64,000 nucleotides of DNA from Corythucha ciliata (lineage: Eukaryota > Arthropoda > Insecta > Hemiptera > Tingidae), in assembly GCA_038030265.1 (NCBI GenBank), contig CM075939.1, positions 55,471,253-55,535,252 of the forward strand. The letters run 5' to 3'. A program made the translations under genes and the position numbers. Under the pieces are notes generated by a model that was not told the DNA's origin, did no database searches, and saw only the letters and a list, made by a program, of their open reading frames with translations. Of this stretch, positions 21,462 through 32,907 are shown one piece after another (position 1 is the stretch's first letter; each line of letters starts with the position of its first letter).

Positions 21462-23043
21462 CTAGTGATGCACGAGACCGAGACCAAGACGAGACCATCA
21501 TTTCTGGAGCGAGACCGAGACTGGTCTCGGTCTCGTAATTAGAAGAATGAAGAAATGATGGCTCATTTATGAATACAGAACATTTTAACAATGAAATGAC
21601 CTTGTTTCATGCCGAGACGGCTATTGTGTTATGGGCCTCCTCCTCCGGGCTGTGGTGGATCCAAGGGGTGGACCTATCCCCCCCCCCGCCCTAACGCACA
21701 AAATGACATAAAATAATAGGAAAAAATTTACTTTTTGTAAAATTATCATAGGAATCACGCACATTTCTTCTTCTTTCAGGAATTATATTTGATGGTTTTC
21801 GCACGATCAGGGAGGGAAGTGATACTTCCCCTTCCAGGTACCTCAACAGGGAAGTTGATTGTTACTTGAAAAGATGAGCAAGGTGAAAAAAGTATTTTTT
21901 TTCACTCACTAGTGAAGGAAAGTAAGGCAGAATGCCAATAATTTCACATTTTCCCTCGCAAGCGAAGGAAACAGGAAGGTTTTCAATCACTAGTGAAGGA
22001 AAGTGAAAAAAAGTTCTGTATTCAATTAGAGTACCCTTGCCTCCGAACACTTCCAGGAAAGACAATTAAACCTGTTGGTCGTGCGAAAAATAATATCCAC
22101 AACTCGTGAGGAAGAAGCTTTCACTCTGCTCGTTGTTTTTAGCTCACTCGGCCCCGCCTCGTGAGCCAAACACAACTCGCAGGTAAAACTCCATTTCCTT
22201 CACTTGTTGTGAAATATACTATTATTTCACCTGTCGCGCGAAAAATATCGTGCATAACTCAATTCACTTGCTCGTACTCATTTAGCCGACTCGGCTTTGC
22301 CTCGCCAGCTAAAGAAGGTACTCGCAAGTAAAATGGCACTTAGGTGTCTCGTAATATGTAAGATACTATTTTTTTTTTAAACAGCTGATTATTTTAGAGC
22401 CTAGGGGATGAAACACTCACTTTATCGCCGTGGCCCAGAAAATCAGCCCATGTTTTGATAAAAAAAATACTGTACACACCGCGTCAAAAAAGTGATTTTG
22501 GGGTCTCGAGAAAAGGCCAGGCTTGGCTACGCCTCGCCCGTCCAATTTTTTCTCTCGGCCTCCAAAAAATCGCTTTCTTGCCTAGGCGTATAATCTACTG
22601 TTCCTAAAATCATTCTTAAAGAAGTGTTTAAGCAGATGTTCATCGTGCGTAAAGACCTACTGTACACACGCCGTGCGGTAAAGAGCTCACGGTAAAAGAG
22701 TTCACTCTTTACCGCACGGCGTGTGTAAAGTAGGTCTTTAAGCACGATGGGTGAAGGGTGAGTGGAACCGTGGAAATTATATCCCAAAAAGGTCAAAGTC
22801 AGTTGATAATGTTGGTGAGTTGGTAGAAGAATTGAGGCAGGGAAGCCCGCTTTCATCTTACGCGCTTCTTTTGTTTCTTCTTTTTTATTTCTCTGAAATG
22901 AAGTTGTGTGGCAAATGGGAGACTTTACGGAACCGTTAAATTAAATAATTATGAACCTAATTGGCTTTAAAAGGCTTTGTACGATCGAAGGTAAAAAAAA
23001 AGCGTACGATCCTGAGGCGTATAGTCGCACTATAAACTCTACC
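21462..23043. mobile_element. hAT-like element nested in the foldback loop
   Basis: The left end TAGTGATGCACGAGACCGAG has the TAGxGxTGCAC form seen in many hAT termini, followed by GAGACC subterminal repeats. The body to 23043 (ending near TAGTCGCACTATAAACTCTA) is an inverted copy of about 41044-42223. The matching right terminus is missing, so this is a truncated, non-coding copy. It contains a strong internal hairpin (22632-22748). Confidence 0.7.
22632..22748. repeat. Internal hairpin of the hAT-like element
   Basis: CATCGTGCGTAAAGACCTAC... is inverted as ...GTAGGTCTTTAAGCACGATG, with the arms meeting at GGTAAAGAG/CTCTTTACC. The arms are about 45 bp. A counterpart lies at 41346-41440 in the second copy. 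Confidence 0.75.
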
Positions 23044-24369
23044 GAAAATTTATATTGCAAAGCTAAACAAACGAAAATTTTGACCAAATAAACGTATAAA
23101 ACGTATAAAAACTATGTTGCTACAGAGTGTGCCCCTAAACAAACGATTACATTCATATGTGCCGCTGCGTGAATTTCACGACGCAAATTTGTTTTTAAAA
23201 TTTTTTATACAGCAAGGCAAAAGAATTAAGAATTTTGCTAAACTTCTTAAACTGCAAGCAAAATAATTTTGGCTAAACAAACAAAAAAACCATTCCATGC
23301 CTGAATATGTGGCGAAACAAACGATTGGAGTAATGTGTGCCGTTGCGTGAAGTTGGCGGCACACATGATGTATTTTCTTATAAATAAATGTTTTGCTGGG
23401 CTAAACAAACGAAAATTTGGGCTAAACAAACGTAAATTTGGGCTAAACAAACGTAAATTTGGGCTAAACAAACGTAAACAAACGAAGTTCTGTCGGAATA
23501 TGTAGCGAAACAAACGATTGGGTTCATGTGTGCCGTTGCGTGAAGTTGGCGGCACACATGATGTATTTTCTTACAAATAAATGTTTTGCTGGGCTAAACA
23601 AACAAAGTTCTGTCTGAATATGTAGCGAAACAAACGATTGAGGTCATGTGTGCCGTTGCGTGAAGTTGGCGGCACACATTTTGTTTTTTAAAAAATTGTA
23701 TTTTGCAGGGCTAAACAAACGAAAATTTTGGGCTAAACAAACGTAAACAAACGAATGGCGCCATTTTCGTCGTGTTTACTAATATCTGTGCCGCCAGGTT
23801 CACGTGCATGAGGTGGGCAATTTTTCGTCCGCCGTCATGCCACGACTACACTTTTCTGTCGCCTCTTCGACTCCTCACCTCTTTCTACCCTTCTATGCCC
23901 TAGTAAAAGATACTGACTCTCTCTTTAGCGCTAAAAGAATGAAATAAAGGGCTTCAAGAGAAGTACTTGCAAGATCATTAATTTTATTAAGTATATAAGT
24001 TATGCACTTTTCTTTCATGCATGTTTACTGTTTTATTTTTGAGCTGGGTCTTTCGGCAGGAATGAAAGTATGGAAGAAGCGTTCATTAAAATTCCGTATT
24101 CAAGCCGAGACTGTTGAGGGTGCCCATTAGTATTTAGAAATTGTGATAGACTTGTGATATTCTGATGATGGTGGACACGGAACAGTTAATTGAGCATAAT
24201 GCAGGACATCATCCTCCTCCTTCAGGTCCTACTGAGCAGAGACCGAACTCTTGTCGCTCCGCTCTAGTGTGTCAATCCCTTTTATCCGCGACATCCGCTT
24301 TTTTTAAACGCGATTTTCTGTCGCGTCGCTCCGCTTAAACCAATTCAGTGTGTCGCCGGCCTATGTAGT

Positions 24370-24609
24370 AGGAAAAAATGTCTGCCTCAATTTGGACGTG
24401 ACGAAACCGGTGGCAGACGGCATCAAAGATGCACCTGATAGCATTAAATGCAATATTCAATTCCCTATATTTTTTCAATGCGTTATCACGAGAATAAAAC
24501 GTCTTTGCTGTCTGACCGGAATTTGTGTTACTTCTCCCCACAAGTGCTTCTTTGATGCCGTCTGCCACCGGTTTCGTCACGTCCAAATGGAGGCAGACAG
24601 TTTTTCCCA
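24370..24609. repeat. Inverted repeat with 67-bp arms beside the foldback element
   Basis: The arms 24370-24436 and 24541-24609 share the core TTTGGACGTGACGAAACCGG and GTGGCAGACGGCATCAAAG, with about five mismatches, around a loop of about 104 bp. It starts within ten bases of the foldback end. Both arms are open in the same frame on opposite strands, a consequence of the symmetry rather than evidence for a gene. Confidence 0.75.
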
Positions 24610-24691
24610 TTATCAGGAAATTATTCTTGATTTTTTGCGTTGGGTAAGAAAAGTACCTATGCAAATGGTTGCACGCTGGCTCTAGTTGTCT

Positions 24692-25123
24692 GTAACGCCC
24701 TAAAACATGGCCCGGAACAACGAAAATTGTGATTTTTTGAAACGCAAATGGTCCCCGGAAGCAAACGTTTAATCTTTCTTTAAACGTTTGCTTCCAGGGA
24801 TGTATGCGAATGACGTTGGGGTTAGAACCATCGGTGAATCACGAAAATTGCACTGACGGTGCGGCCCAGTCTCCATTTCGACCGTTCAGACCATCAGCTA
24901 CCAAATCTACCTACTTGATCCTGGTATCATCAGCTGCATGTTGCCGGAGTTCTGGCCGGGGTGGTGAGATCAGGACCAAATAGCTCTTCCTGCCTGAGGT
25001 TCTGAGTTTGAAACAGAGGCTGGACCGTAACCTCAGTGCAATTTTCATATTTTGCTTTCAGGGTACAATTTCCCTCTGAACATCATGATTATGGGTAATC
25101 CAGGCTATGTTTTAGGGCGTTAC
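24692..25123. mobile_element. MITE with about 21-bp TIRs
   Basis: GTAACGCCCTAAAACATGGC at 24692 is inverted at 25103-25123 (GCTATGTTTTAGGGCGTTAC) with a single mismatch. About 432 bp, non-coding, with a small internal hairpin AAACGTTTAATC...TTTAAACGTTTG. Confidence 0.75.
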
Positions 25124-25139
25124 TGACGGGTCATTTCGG

Positions 25140-25445
25140 GAATTTCGCTTCTAAAACATCAATTTTCAGTATTTTTCTTGGGGGGGGGGGGACACATTTT
25201 CCTGTTTTCCTGGATCTGTCTTAATAGAAAACAAATTCCTCAGATTTCGCTCTCTAAATATCGATTTTGTGGATATTTTTGCGTGTTAAGTTCACTAAAA
25301 AAATAAATATCACTTATTTAGTTCTCGCCGACAGACAAATTTCGGAGCGCAGCTTCAATTCAGTGACCGACTTTTGCCGATTTTTCCGCACTGTAAAACC
25401 ATTTTCGCTCGTTTGACTCACCAAAGAGTACAATTTATTTCGAAT
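25140..25445. repeat. Family D degenerate satellite
   Basis: Diverged units with TTTCGCTCTCTAAATATCGA-like and ACCATTTTCGCTCG-like words. A G10 run lies at 25180-25190. Confidence 0.45.
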
Positions 25446-25943
25446 TTTGCTGTCTAAAGGTGCGTTTACACTGAAAGTGTCCCGCGACACTTCCGCCAAG
25501 GTCAAAATTTACGCGAAACGTCACATCGGTGAGAGCGTCAAACTGTTTTCAAACGGCCGCGGCACACCCAAGGGAAAAATTTACGCGAAATGCCCCATTT
25601 GGTGGACAAAACGCAAGAGCAAGGGGAAAACACTCACACGCAACTCGCAAATTGTATAAGGAATATTGTCAATATCACAAAAATATTCGTAGAAAATTGT
25701 GTTGCTATCATTAGGAAATTATCTATTTCGAGCCCAAAATGGGAAATAATTCATGTAAAACGCAACTATGAAGGCGTCATTAATATGAAAAATTCCCCAT
25801 TTCAGAGTAAAACGCCACATTCAGGCCAATATGTGCATTTCTGTATAGTTCTTGTTTTAGCACTTAACACACCTGTAAGCTTAATCATCGATTGTACTGT
25901 TGAAGACATTCACGTGACATTTGGAGTTTTTTTCCAGGTTTCG
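25446..25943 (+). other. Upstream region and likely 5' leader of the LanC-like gene
   Basis: A CG-rich stretch at 25456-25600 (GTGCGTTTACACTGAAAGTG, CCGCGACACTTCC) looks like a MITE end. A pyrimidine-rich acceptor TTTTTTTCCAG at 25927-25937 precedes the initiator by six bases, so the leader probably contains an intron whose donor I cannot place. Confidence 0.5.
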
Positions 25944-27580
25944 ATGGATAAATTCTACAACGCCCTTCCCGACTACATTGCTGAAACTGCTGATAAATTA
26001 GTCTCTGGTGGAAAGGTACATGTTTTGACTGAACCATTGCCAAACAGTCACTTTAATACGAATGTTCAGCTTCAGAGTACTCTTCTCGAAAAAGTCGAAA
26101 CTCTCGCGCAAACGTTCAAGACAAAACTCGACGACTACGTAGAGAAAATAAAAAGCAGCAGCGACTATAGCGTTTACACCGGCTATTCAGGAGTGGCTCT
26201 GACATATTTCCTTATCCATCAAGTTGAACGCGATGCCAAAGCCTGCGAGGTCATTTCCACTTGCCCTCGACTCATTACCTAACACGACTGTAAAATAATT
26301 GAAATGTTTGAAACAGACGGCGTTTATTTTAGCTTCGAAGGCCGTCAAAAGTTTGAAAGGGAAACGCGTGAGTTTTTTGAATGGTGACGCCGGCCCTTTG
26401 GCTCTACTCGCGGTGTTAAATCATGTCAAAGGCGATAAATATGCGGCAAAAGTTCTAATTGAAAAGTAGCTATTTTCTAATGGCGTTATTACCTCGTTAA
26501 TTTATTAATTAACCCTGTAAAGATTGGTGTTATTGGGGGAAAACATACCGAAAGATACTCCGGACGAAATTCTGTATGGTCGCAGCGGTTACCTGTACTC
26601 TCTTCTCTTTGTCAATCATCACATACAGGGTGCTGTATCAGATTCAGTCATCAGACAGGTGAGTTAATTTGTACGCTTGCAGTGATAGTTTAAGCATCAC
26701 GATATTTTTATATTTTAGCACGTCGAGGCAATTTTAAAGAGTGGGCAGGATTTAGCTCGAAGGAATAATTCTCACGTTCCTCTCAATTACGAGTGGCACG
26801 ATAAAAATTACTTGGGAGCAGCTCACGGTGTCGCCGGAATTCTCTACATTCTACTGGTGTGATCGTTGCTCGTATTATTTTATATTCGAAACATTTGACT
26901 GAAAATTACGTTCGAAACACAGGTGAGCAATCATTTGACGGAATTGGAGCTTGTAGAATTGATTCGACCCACGCTCGACAGTCTGTGCACATTGCGTTTC
27001 AAGAGTGGGAATTTTAAATCGTCGGAAAATTCGGGGGACGATCGATTGGTTCAATGGTGCCATGGATCTCCAGGATTCACGTCACTTTTGATACGAGCGA
27101 GTGAGGTTCGTTGATTTTTTTTTTTTTTTTTTTGTTACCTCGAGTACAAGCAATGTTTTAATGTTTGATGCTTCCCGACACAGGTTTTTGACTCAAATAA
27201 TTACATGAAGTTAGCTCTCGAATCCGGTGAAGTCACCTGGAAGAGAGGGCTTTTAAAAAAGGGTTACTCAATCTGTCACGGAGTATCAGGAAACGCTTAC
27301 GCGTTTTTAGCTCTGTACAAAAAAACAAAAGACGAAAAACACTTGTACAGGGCAGCTTCCTACGTGGAATGGACACTCAAATATCCCCAACATCAAGGAA
27401 TGGAACCCGATCACCCCTATTCGCTGTTCGAAGGTTTCCAGCTACAAATTGTCATCATTCAACCATACAAATCCTTACATTTCCACTTTTTCAGGCATTT
27501 CAGGAATAGTTTACATTCTGACCGACGTCAAACAACCGCTCAAATCAGCCTTTCCAGCTTATGAAATCAACAATGAGTGA
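25944..27580 (+). CDS. LanC-like protein (LANCL family), intact seven-exon gene
   Basis: The exons are 25944-26249, 26317-26465, 26523-26658, 26719-26856, 26923-27105, 27184-27433 and 27495-27580 (TGA). They splice in frame to 415 residues, the usual LANCL length (about 400-450). Introns are 57-78 bp. Most donors are ordinary, but the first (GAG|GTCATT) and second (GAAAA|GTAGCT) are weak. The zinc site is complete: Cys289 in QWCHGSPG, and Cys335-His336 in ICHGVSGNAYAF. Other family marks are YTGYSGVAL, FLNGDAGPLAL, ILYGRSGYLYSLL, GAAHGVAGILY and SLFEGISGIVY, which mark the alternating helical repeats of the alpha/alpha toroid. LANCL proteins are cytosolic or membrane-peripheral; the mammalian enzymes add glutathione to dehydroamino acids in damaged proteins. 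Whether this is orthologous to LANCL1, 2 or 3 cannot be settled by eye. An AATAAA lies near 27826. Confidence 0.93.
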
Positions 27581-27842
27581 TTATAATTCCCTCAGCCCGT
27601 CCTTAAAGACTGCCCTTTATTTGTTATCGATGTGGCCTCATAGTAGCCTTGTGTTAACAGTGCAATCAGTGTCTGCAAGCCTTTTGTGTATATCATCGTA
27701 TTGTGCCAGACCAAATTCGTGGTGATTTAGGTCTTAAAAATTAAATTCAGTCCGCTGTAGACACTCCACTATGCTATAACTTCATTTTTGAGGTTAATTA
27801 AATTGAGCAACCCATTCCTAGTCAAATAAATTACTTTTTTCT

Positions 27843-28771
27843 TTCAAAAACGCTGTCCCTTCTCCGTCCGCCTTGTGTACGGTGAGGGGCAGGCGGCGAA
27901 AAGAAATCACAAGGAGCGGTTGTGGTTTACAGACGGTTCTAAAACGAATAACAGGACTGGTGCGTTGGTGTACGGGGTGGGGGTGGAACCCGAATGTGAG
28001 GTTGTCTACACCTCTGGGAGTACACACCTCGGTCTTCCAAGGCGAAGTCTATGCAATCAAGGCCTGTGCTGCTGAGAATATACGTAGGGACGAGCAAAAT
28101 GCCCATATACGTATTCTCACGGATAGCCAGGCTGCAATTAAGGCACTAACGGCTCCGATAGTGAGCTCCGGGCTTGTATGGGACTGCCGCCAAAGCCTTT
28201 GTCTACTGGCCGGGAGCGATCAGGCGGACTCGTTGGCCAGGGAGGGCTCGAGTAAAGACTTCACTGGCCCGGAGCCGGCGCTCGGCGTCCCGCCATCAAC
28301 CTTCAGGATGGCAATAGCCAAGTGGGTTAATGCCCAGGCGGCTATGCGCTGGCAGAGACTGGAGGGACATCAGCAGAGTAAGCGCATGGTCGAAATACCG
28401 TGCATCAGGCTTACGAGCAAATTGCTCCGACTTAGCTGGAGAGACCTTAGAACGGTGGTAGGCCTTATCACAGGATTCTGCCAGCTCCGTTACCACCTAC
28501 ACCGCATCCCCCGGTGTGTAGACTGTGTGGGGAAGAAGACGAGACCGCCTATTATCACATCGTGTTCGAGTGTGAGGCGCTCGCGGGCCGCCGGCTCAGC
28601 ATCTTCGGGGCCGATCTACTCGCGAGGGTGCTCCGACCGGCGAAACTCTAGCCGAGGACCTCCTAAACCTTGTCAGAGGGAAGGAGATCCTGGACTAGAT
28701 CCACAGACCCAAGGCAAGGATGGGGCAACCCTCCTACCCGTGGTGGTGGTGTTAAAAAAAAAAAAAAAAAA
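27843..28771 (+). pseudogene. LINE 3' fragment: RNase H domain and poly-A tail
   Basis: A decayed C-terminal part of an I/Jockey-type LINE. RNase H motifs appear across two frames: WFTDGSKTNN (near 27925), GEVYAIKACAAENI and ILTDSQAAIKAL, then GSDQADSLAREGS. A CCHC-like end follows near 28520-28570 (ETAYHIVFECEAL, third frame). An A18 tract at 28754-28771 is the retroposition tail. Frameshifts near 28030 and 28530 and loss of the RT make it non-functional. It inserted about 260 bp downstream of the LanC-like gene, in the same orientation. Confidence 0.8.
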
Positions 28772-29665
28772 TCGGCCGATGGGGAAGGGGGAGGGCCAAA
28801 ATCAAATTAGCCCCGGGACGGCAAAAAGCAAGATCCGGCTCTGTTCGTTCCCCTTATTGGGCCTTTTCAGTAATTTCAAGCATTTTGTTCAAACATATTT
28901 TTGTCCTTAACTTGTACGAAGGAGGTGCTGCCAACACGAGCCAGTGGCATATTCATGAAGCTCCGAGCCTGACTCTCAAAATGTCATTTTCATTCCAGTT
29001 TTTAATTTTATTTTTTCGAGTCACCTCGAAGGTGCAAATTAAGCAGACTGCAACCACTGCCTTAGTCAATCAAGCTCATTAAACACGCATCTCGTTGAAA
29101 AGCTCAACTCCTTCCGCTGACGGGGGGAAGTATAGGTGTACGAAAATGACCCACATTGAACTTGTCGTAAGTAGTTGATATTAGGAGAGTGGAGATTTAT
29201 GAGTGATCCACTTGATTCAAAGAGCCGTCTACATGATGCCCCGGAATGAGCACCCGTCTATAATGTCTAGAAGGGTCTAATGTCACGAGACGTAGCATAG
29301 TTTCCACTCTTGAACACTTCTAATTAATTCCGATCCGTTTAATTTTGCACAGTCTGACGGCAGTAGTCAGGTCGGAACTGAGTCACCTTGATGGTGTAAT
29401 TAAGCAGACTGCACCCATCGCCATAGTCAAGCTCATTGACCAAATGCAGGACGTCCCGACAGAGGCATTCCTGAATTTGCGAAGTTTTGTGTCTTCCAGA
29501 GGACTTTTTTCCATCCTTACAGCAAATTATTCCTTTTTAATAATATGCTTCCCGACATGTACTTGGACTCAGAAGAAGAAGAAGAGCGATTAATATAATC
29601 GATTCAGTGCTTATCCAGCACAGCTGGAAAAATTCGCTGGTTGGCGTGAATAACCAGGGGGGGGG
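28772..29665. other. No gene recognised; two related 50-bp segments
   Basis: AATTAAGCAGACTGCA followed by CC, ..GCC.TAGTCAA and AAGCTCATT occurs at about 29037-29090 and again at about 29396-29440. It may be an old local duplication. No other structure is evident. Confidence 0.4.
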
Positions 29666-29921
29666 GGGGGTGATTCTGTAACTTGCAAAATTTACGTTTC
29701 GTAAAATGGAAGAAGGGCGAGGGGAGGTACCTCGTTGCCATGGTTTTTACGATACCTAGTGAATTAAACTGTGGAATTTTCACGCTAGAATGTGTGGTCT
29801 CGAGGAAAAAATAATAAATTCTTGACAAATGCGTGGAAAAACCAAGGCAACGGGGTACATCCTCTCCCCTCATTCCAATCAGTTACGACACGTAAATTTC
29901 GCGAGTTACAGAATCACCCCC
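29666..29921. mobile_element. MITE with about 20-bp outer TIRs and a long imperfect stem
   Basis: GGGGGTGATTCTGTAACT at the left is inverted at the right (AGTTACAGAATCACCCCC). Pairing resumes further in (ACGTTTCGTAA/TTACGACACGT; GAGGGGAGGTACC/GGGGTACATCCTCTCCCC). Non-coding, about 256 bp, with G-run length variation at its left tip. Confidence 0.75.
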
Positions 29922-30109
29922 TAGATAAGTCCAATTTATGTCAATTTCAGGTAACTTTTGAATCTGACATGAGCAGTTTGAATTGGACCAGTGGCGTAGG
30001 TAAGAATTTGTCCTGGTGGGGGGGGGGGATCAGATTGAATTCTCGTACACCCAGCCAGCACACTCTTGAAACTGGACATCTTGCTTGCCTCATCATTGCC
30101 TCAATCTCT

Positions 30110-32148
30110 CAGTTAAGGGCGAGTTTTGGGCTCTACCCGCAAGTTAGCGCTTTTCTCAATTTTGGCCGAGTGTATCGTTCTTCTCCGCAGATTAGGGTTT
30201 TTGCCTCGCCCCCTCCCATAGCTATGAATTTGCGCATTTTCTCAACTTTAGCAGCAAAGTATCGTTTTTATCCCGTGAGCGATGTTTCTTAATTATCCAC
30301 GAGTTTTGGCGTTGGCGTTTTCCTCAATTTTAGCAGCATATTACCGATTTTTCAATTTTTTCTACTTGGGGGTTAGCCCTTTTCTCAGTTTTAGCTGGAT
30401 ATTAACGTTTTTCTTAAGTGTTTTCCTCAATATTAGCCGCAAAATAGGTTGAGGAAGTAACACATTTTCCAAAATCGTGCTGTCGTGATAGCTTGGGTAC
30501 CAAAACTCATGAAAACACTATCCGTTCAAATAAAATCAGGCCCTATATTTTTTTATTAATTTTTTAAAACTATTGGGTTGTAGGACCCATTTGAAATAGG
30601 CCAGATAGACTGATGACGTAATAATAGCATTCGCGTGACCTCCACAATAGCTTCCCACAAATCAAACAATAGGACTTAAGAGAATTAGTAGGACAAGAAG
30701 GGGCAAGACATGATAACAGCCATGATGCGGAGGGGTGGGAGGATTCACAACCCCTTAACCACGTCACGAGTCACAGACCGGCCGTTTAAGGTAACAAAAA
30801 AAATTGGCAAGTTTTACTAATTCGCCATAAATCGAAATCAATCATTTACGCACTAATATTCAATTCCTGGTCATATTTAGTCGTTGTATTTAGAAAAAAA
30901 ATGTTTCCAGCGATTGTTATTTTTTATGTTACTTCCTCATTAGGATTTTTTTGGTTCATCATACGCAATGCATGAGCGATTTTTCTCAGTGTACACGCGA
31001 ATTAGTCGTTTCTTCACCTATTCCCATAAATTGGCACTTTTTTTTCAATTTCAGCCTGAAAAGTTGCCTTCAGAATCAGCAAATTGGCGTATGTTCATTT
31101 TTTGGCGCAAATTAGAATTTTTCTCAATTTCAACCGCGAATTAGCGCTATTTTAAAATTGTAGCGGCGACGCGTCGTGGCGTTTCAAACCTGTGAATTAG
31201 CGAATTTTCTAAATTTCAGTCACAAATTGGCGTTTGGCGCAATTTTAGCTGTAAATTGGCGATTTTTTCCATTTTTAGCCGCGAATAAGCAATTTTCTCA
31301 ATTTTTAGGGTTTAAAATTAACCTTTCTCTTAATTTTGACCAGGCTGATTATTATTTTATTTTCTAAATATTACCCGCAAATTAGCAGTTTTTCTCATTT
31401 TACCACCGCATTAGCAATTTCGAATAACTTTTATAGGTATAGATTATTGCTTCACGGCAGTTCTAGCCGTGAATTAGCGTATTTTTAAACATTGTACTAT
31501 AGCCATGCATGAGTTAGCCATTTTTCTGAATTTTAGTGAAAAAAATGCCTTCAGAAGGTGCGAATTTTAATTATAAATGTAAATTTTTTTATTCAAACCA
31601 AAAAATTTACATCTATCTATCCATTTCTGTCAAAAAATCATCACTTTTAAATTATAAATTTCACGACACTTGATTCGAGAATTAGTGATGTTTCTCAATT
31701 TTAGTAGCGAATTTTCGATTTTTCTAAATTTTAGCAGCGTGGTAGCGTTTCCAACCCGTGCATTACCTACCGAGTTTTGCAAATTTTTGCCAAGAATTGG
31801 CGTTTGACTCAATTCAAGCTGCAAATTAGCAGTTTTCTCCAATTTTAACGGAGAATTGGCACTTTTCCCCAATTTAAACTGAAAATCAATGTTTTTCTTA
31901 ATTTTGGCTGTGATAATTGGCGATTTTTTTCAATTTTTGCCATGAATTAGTGATTTTCTTCATTTTGTATCCGCGAATTAACCACAACTTCCACAACTTT
32001 AAATCTGAAAATTGCAAATTAGCGATTTTTCCCAATTTCAGTTGTGAAATAGCGTTTTGTGCTAATTTTGTGGCCATTCAGCATCCTATTGTGTGAATTT
32101 GCCATTTTTGTCCAATTTAACCCAAAAACGTATTTTATTTGTCAATAT
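30110..32148 (+). repeat. Degenerate tandem repeat, family A
   Basis: About 2 kb of a diverged roughly 30-bp unit: GCGAATTAGCG, TTTTTCTCAATTTTAGC, CGCGAATTAGCG and close variants. Clear runs are at 30120-30460, 30970-31530 and 31660-32100; a patch at 30560-30790 is not repeat-like. The LTR element at 32149-35305 inserted into it, and the array resumes at 35306. Confidence 0.75.
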
Positions 32149-32561
32149 TGTAACGTGCGCTACGCAAGGGAGACAAAGGTTGCCGGTCCCGAGGTTGCCT
32201 AACATTACGGCATGGGATAGAGGGCTGAGCAAAGAGTCCAAAGCTCAATTGAACGGCACGGCAAGTGTCGCAATAGACAACCTAGTTTCAATTCCCCTCT
32301 TACCCAATCCCGAGTTTTCCAGGTGGACGGAGTGCCGAAATAAAGGAGTCGATCGCCAGCCGCCGGCTCGAGTGTGCCTCGGCCGCTCGGTTAGTTCCCT
32401 CAGTGTCATTGTGCCCCCCCCCCCTGGTATTTAACAAGTTCTAAGAGGTTTTGATTGTTAGTTAAGTAAATAAAGTTAGAGCGTTAACTCGTGATTTCAT
32501 TATTTTGTCCTGTCACCCCTGTAACGGTCCCAAAAAAGCCCCAAAAATCCCCCCCGTTACA
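32149..32561 (+). repeat. 5' LTR (413 bp) of a young non-autonomous LTR element
   Basis: TGTAACGTGCGCTACG...CCCGTTACA, with canonical TG/CA ends. By eye it is identical to the 3' LTR over its whole length, including the long C tract. It contains AATAAA near 32470. ATAT flanks both ends of the whole element as a 4-bp target duplication (32145-32148 and 35306-35309). Confidence 0.92.
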
Positions 32562-32907
32562 AACTGGTGTCAGAAGTCGTCGAACCCCACGTGCCGTCAA
32601 CTGCCGGCCATCTGACTTGAAAAGGGTAAGAGATTTTTTTATTCTCTAGTACCTCAGCGTTCAAGTTGTTACCTTAGGAATTATTAGCAATAATTCCCCC
32701 CCTGTCATAGCTCTTCCCTCTTCTGCAATTTCGCTTTCCTTTCCCTGTTCGCGGCCGCCACGCGCACGCTTCCCTCTCTCTCCTTGGCTATGACTAATTA
32801 AAACACCCCCTCCCTGCTCGCTCCAAAGCAGAAATTAGTTCAACAGCCTTCACATCGCTCTCCTTCTCCTCTTCCCGATCGCCATTTTCCCTCTTCCACA
32901 AGGTAAA

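Larger units (their letters stand above)
20626..24361. mobile_element. 3.7-kb foldback element with tandem-repeat arms
   Basis: The outer ends AGGCCCGGCGACACACTGAA and TTCAGTGTGTCGCCGGCCT are inverted. The left arm (20626-21250) and right arm (23044-24361) are inverted copies of each other and are built from about 150-170 bp units: CGGCACACATGA, GTTTGTTTCGCTACATA, several GTTTGTTTAGCCCAAATTT words, GCAAAACATGTATTTATAAG, then TGTGTGCCGCCAACTTCACG. About three units lie on the left and four on the right. The right arm has an extra insertion at about 23830-24240. The loop carries a hAT-like element. No transposase was recognised. Confidence 0.8.

Noticed and set aside
20900..23760. CRISPR-like regularly spaced repeats
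   Set aside because: Units of 150-170 bp in inverted arms with shared spacers and eukaryotic context; it is a foldback transposon.
24335..24685. Two about 110-codon frames sharing VTKPVADGI
   Set aside because: They arise from the same hairpin read on opposite strands.
27873..28910. 345-codon open frame as a complete gene
   Set aside because: Only part of it is RNase H homology, out of frame on both sides; it is a LINE remnant.
32093..32434. Open frame through the 5' LTR (and its twin at 34888-35178)
   Set aside because: Non-coding LTR sequence; identical because the LTRs are identical, and without domain features.
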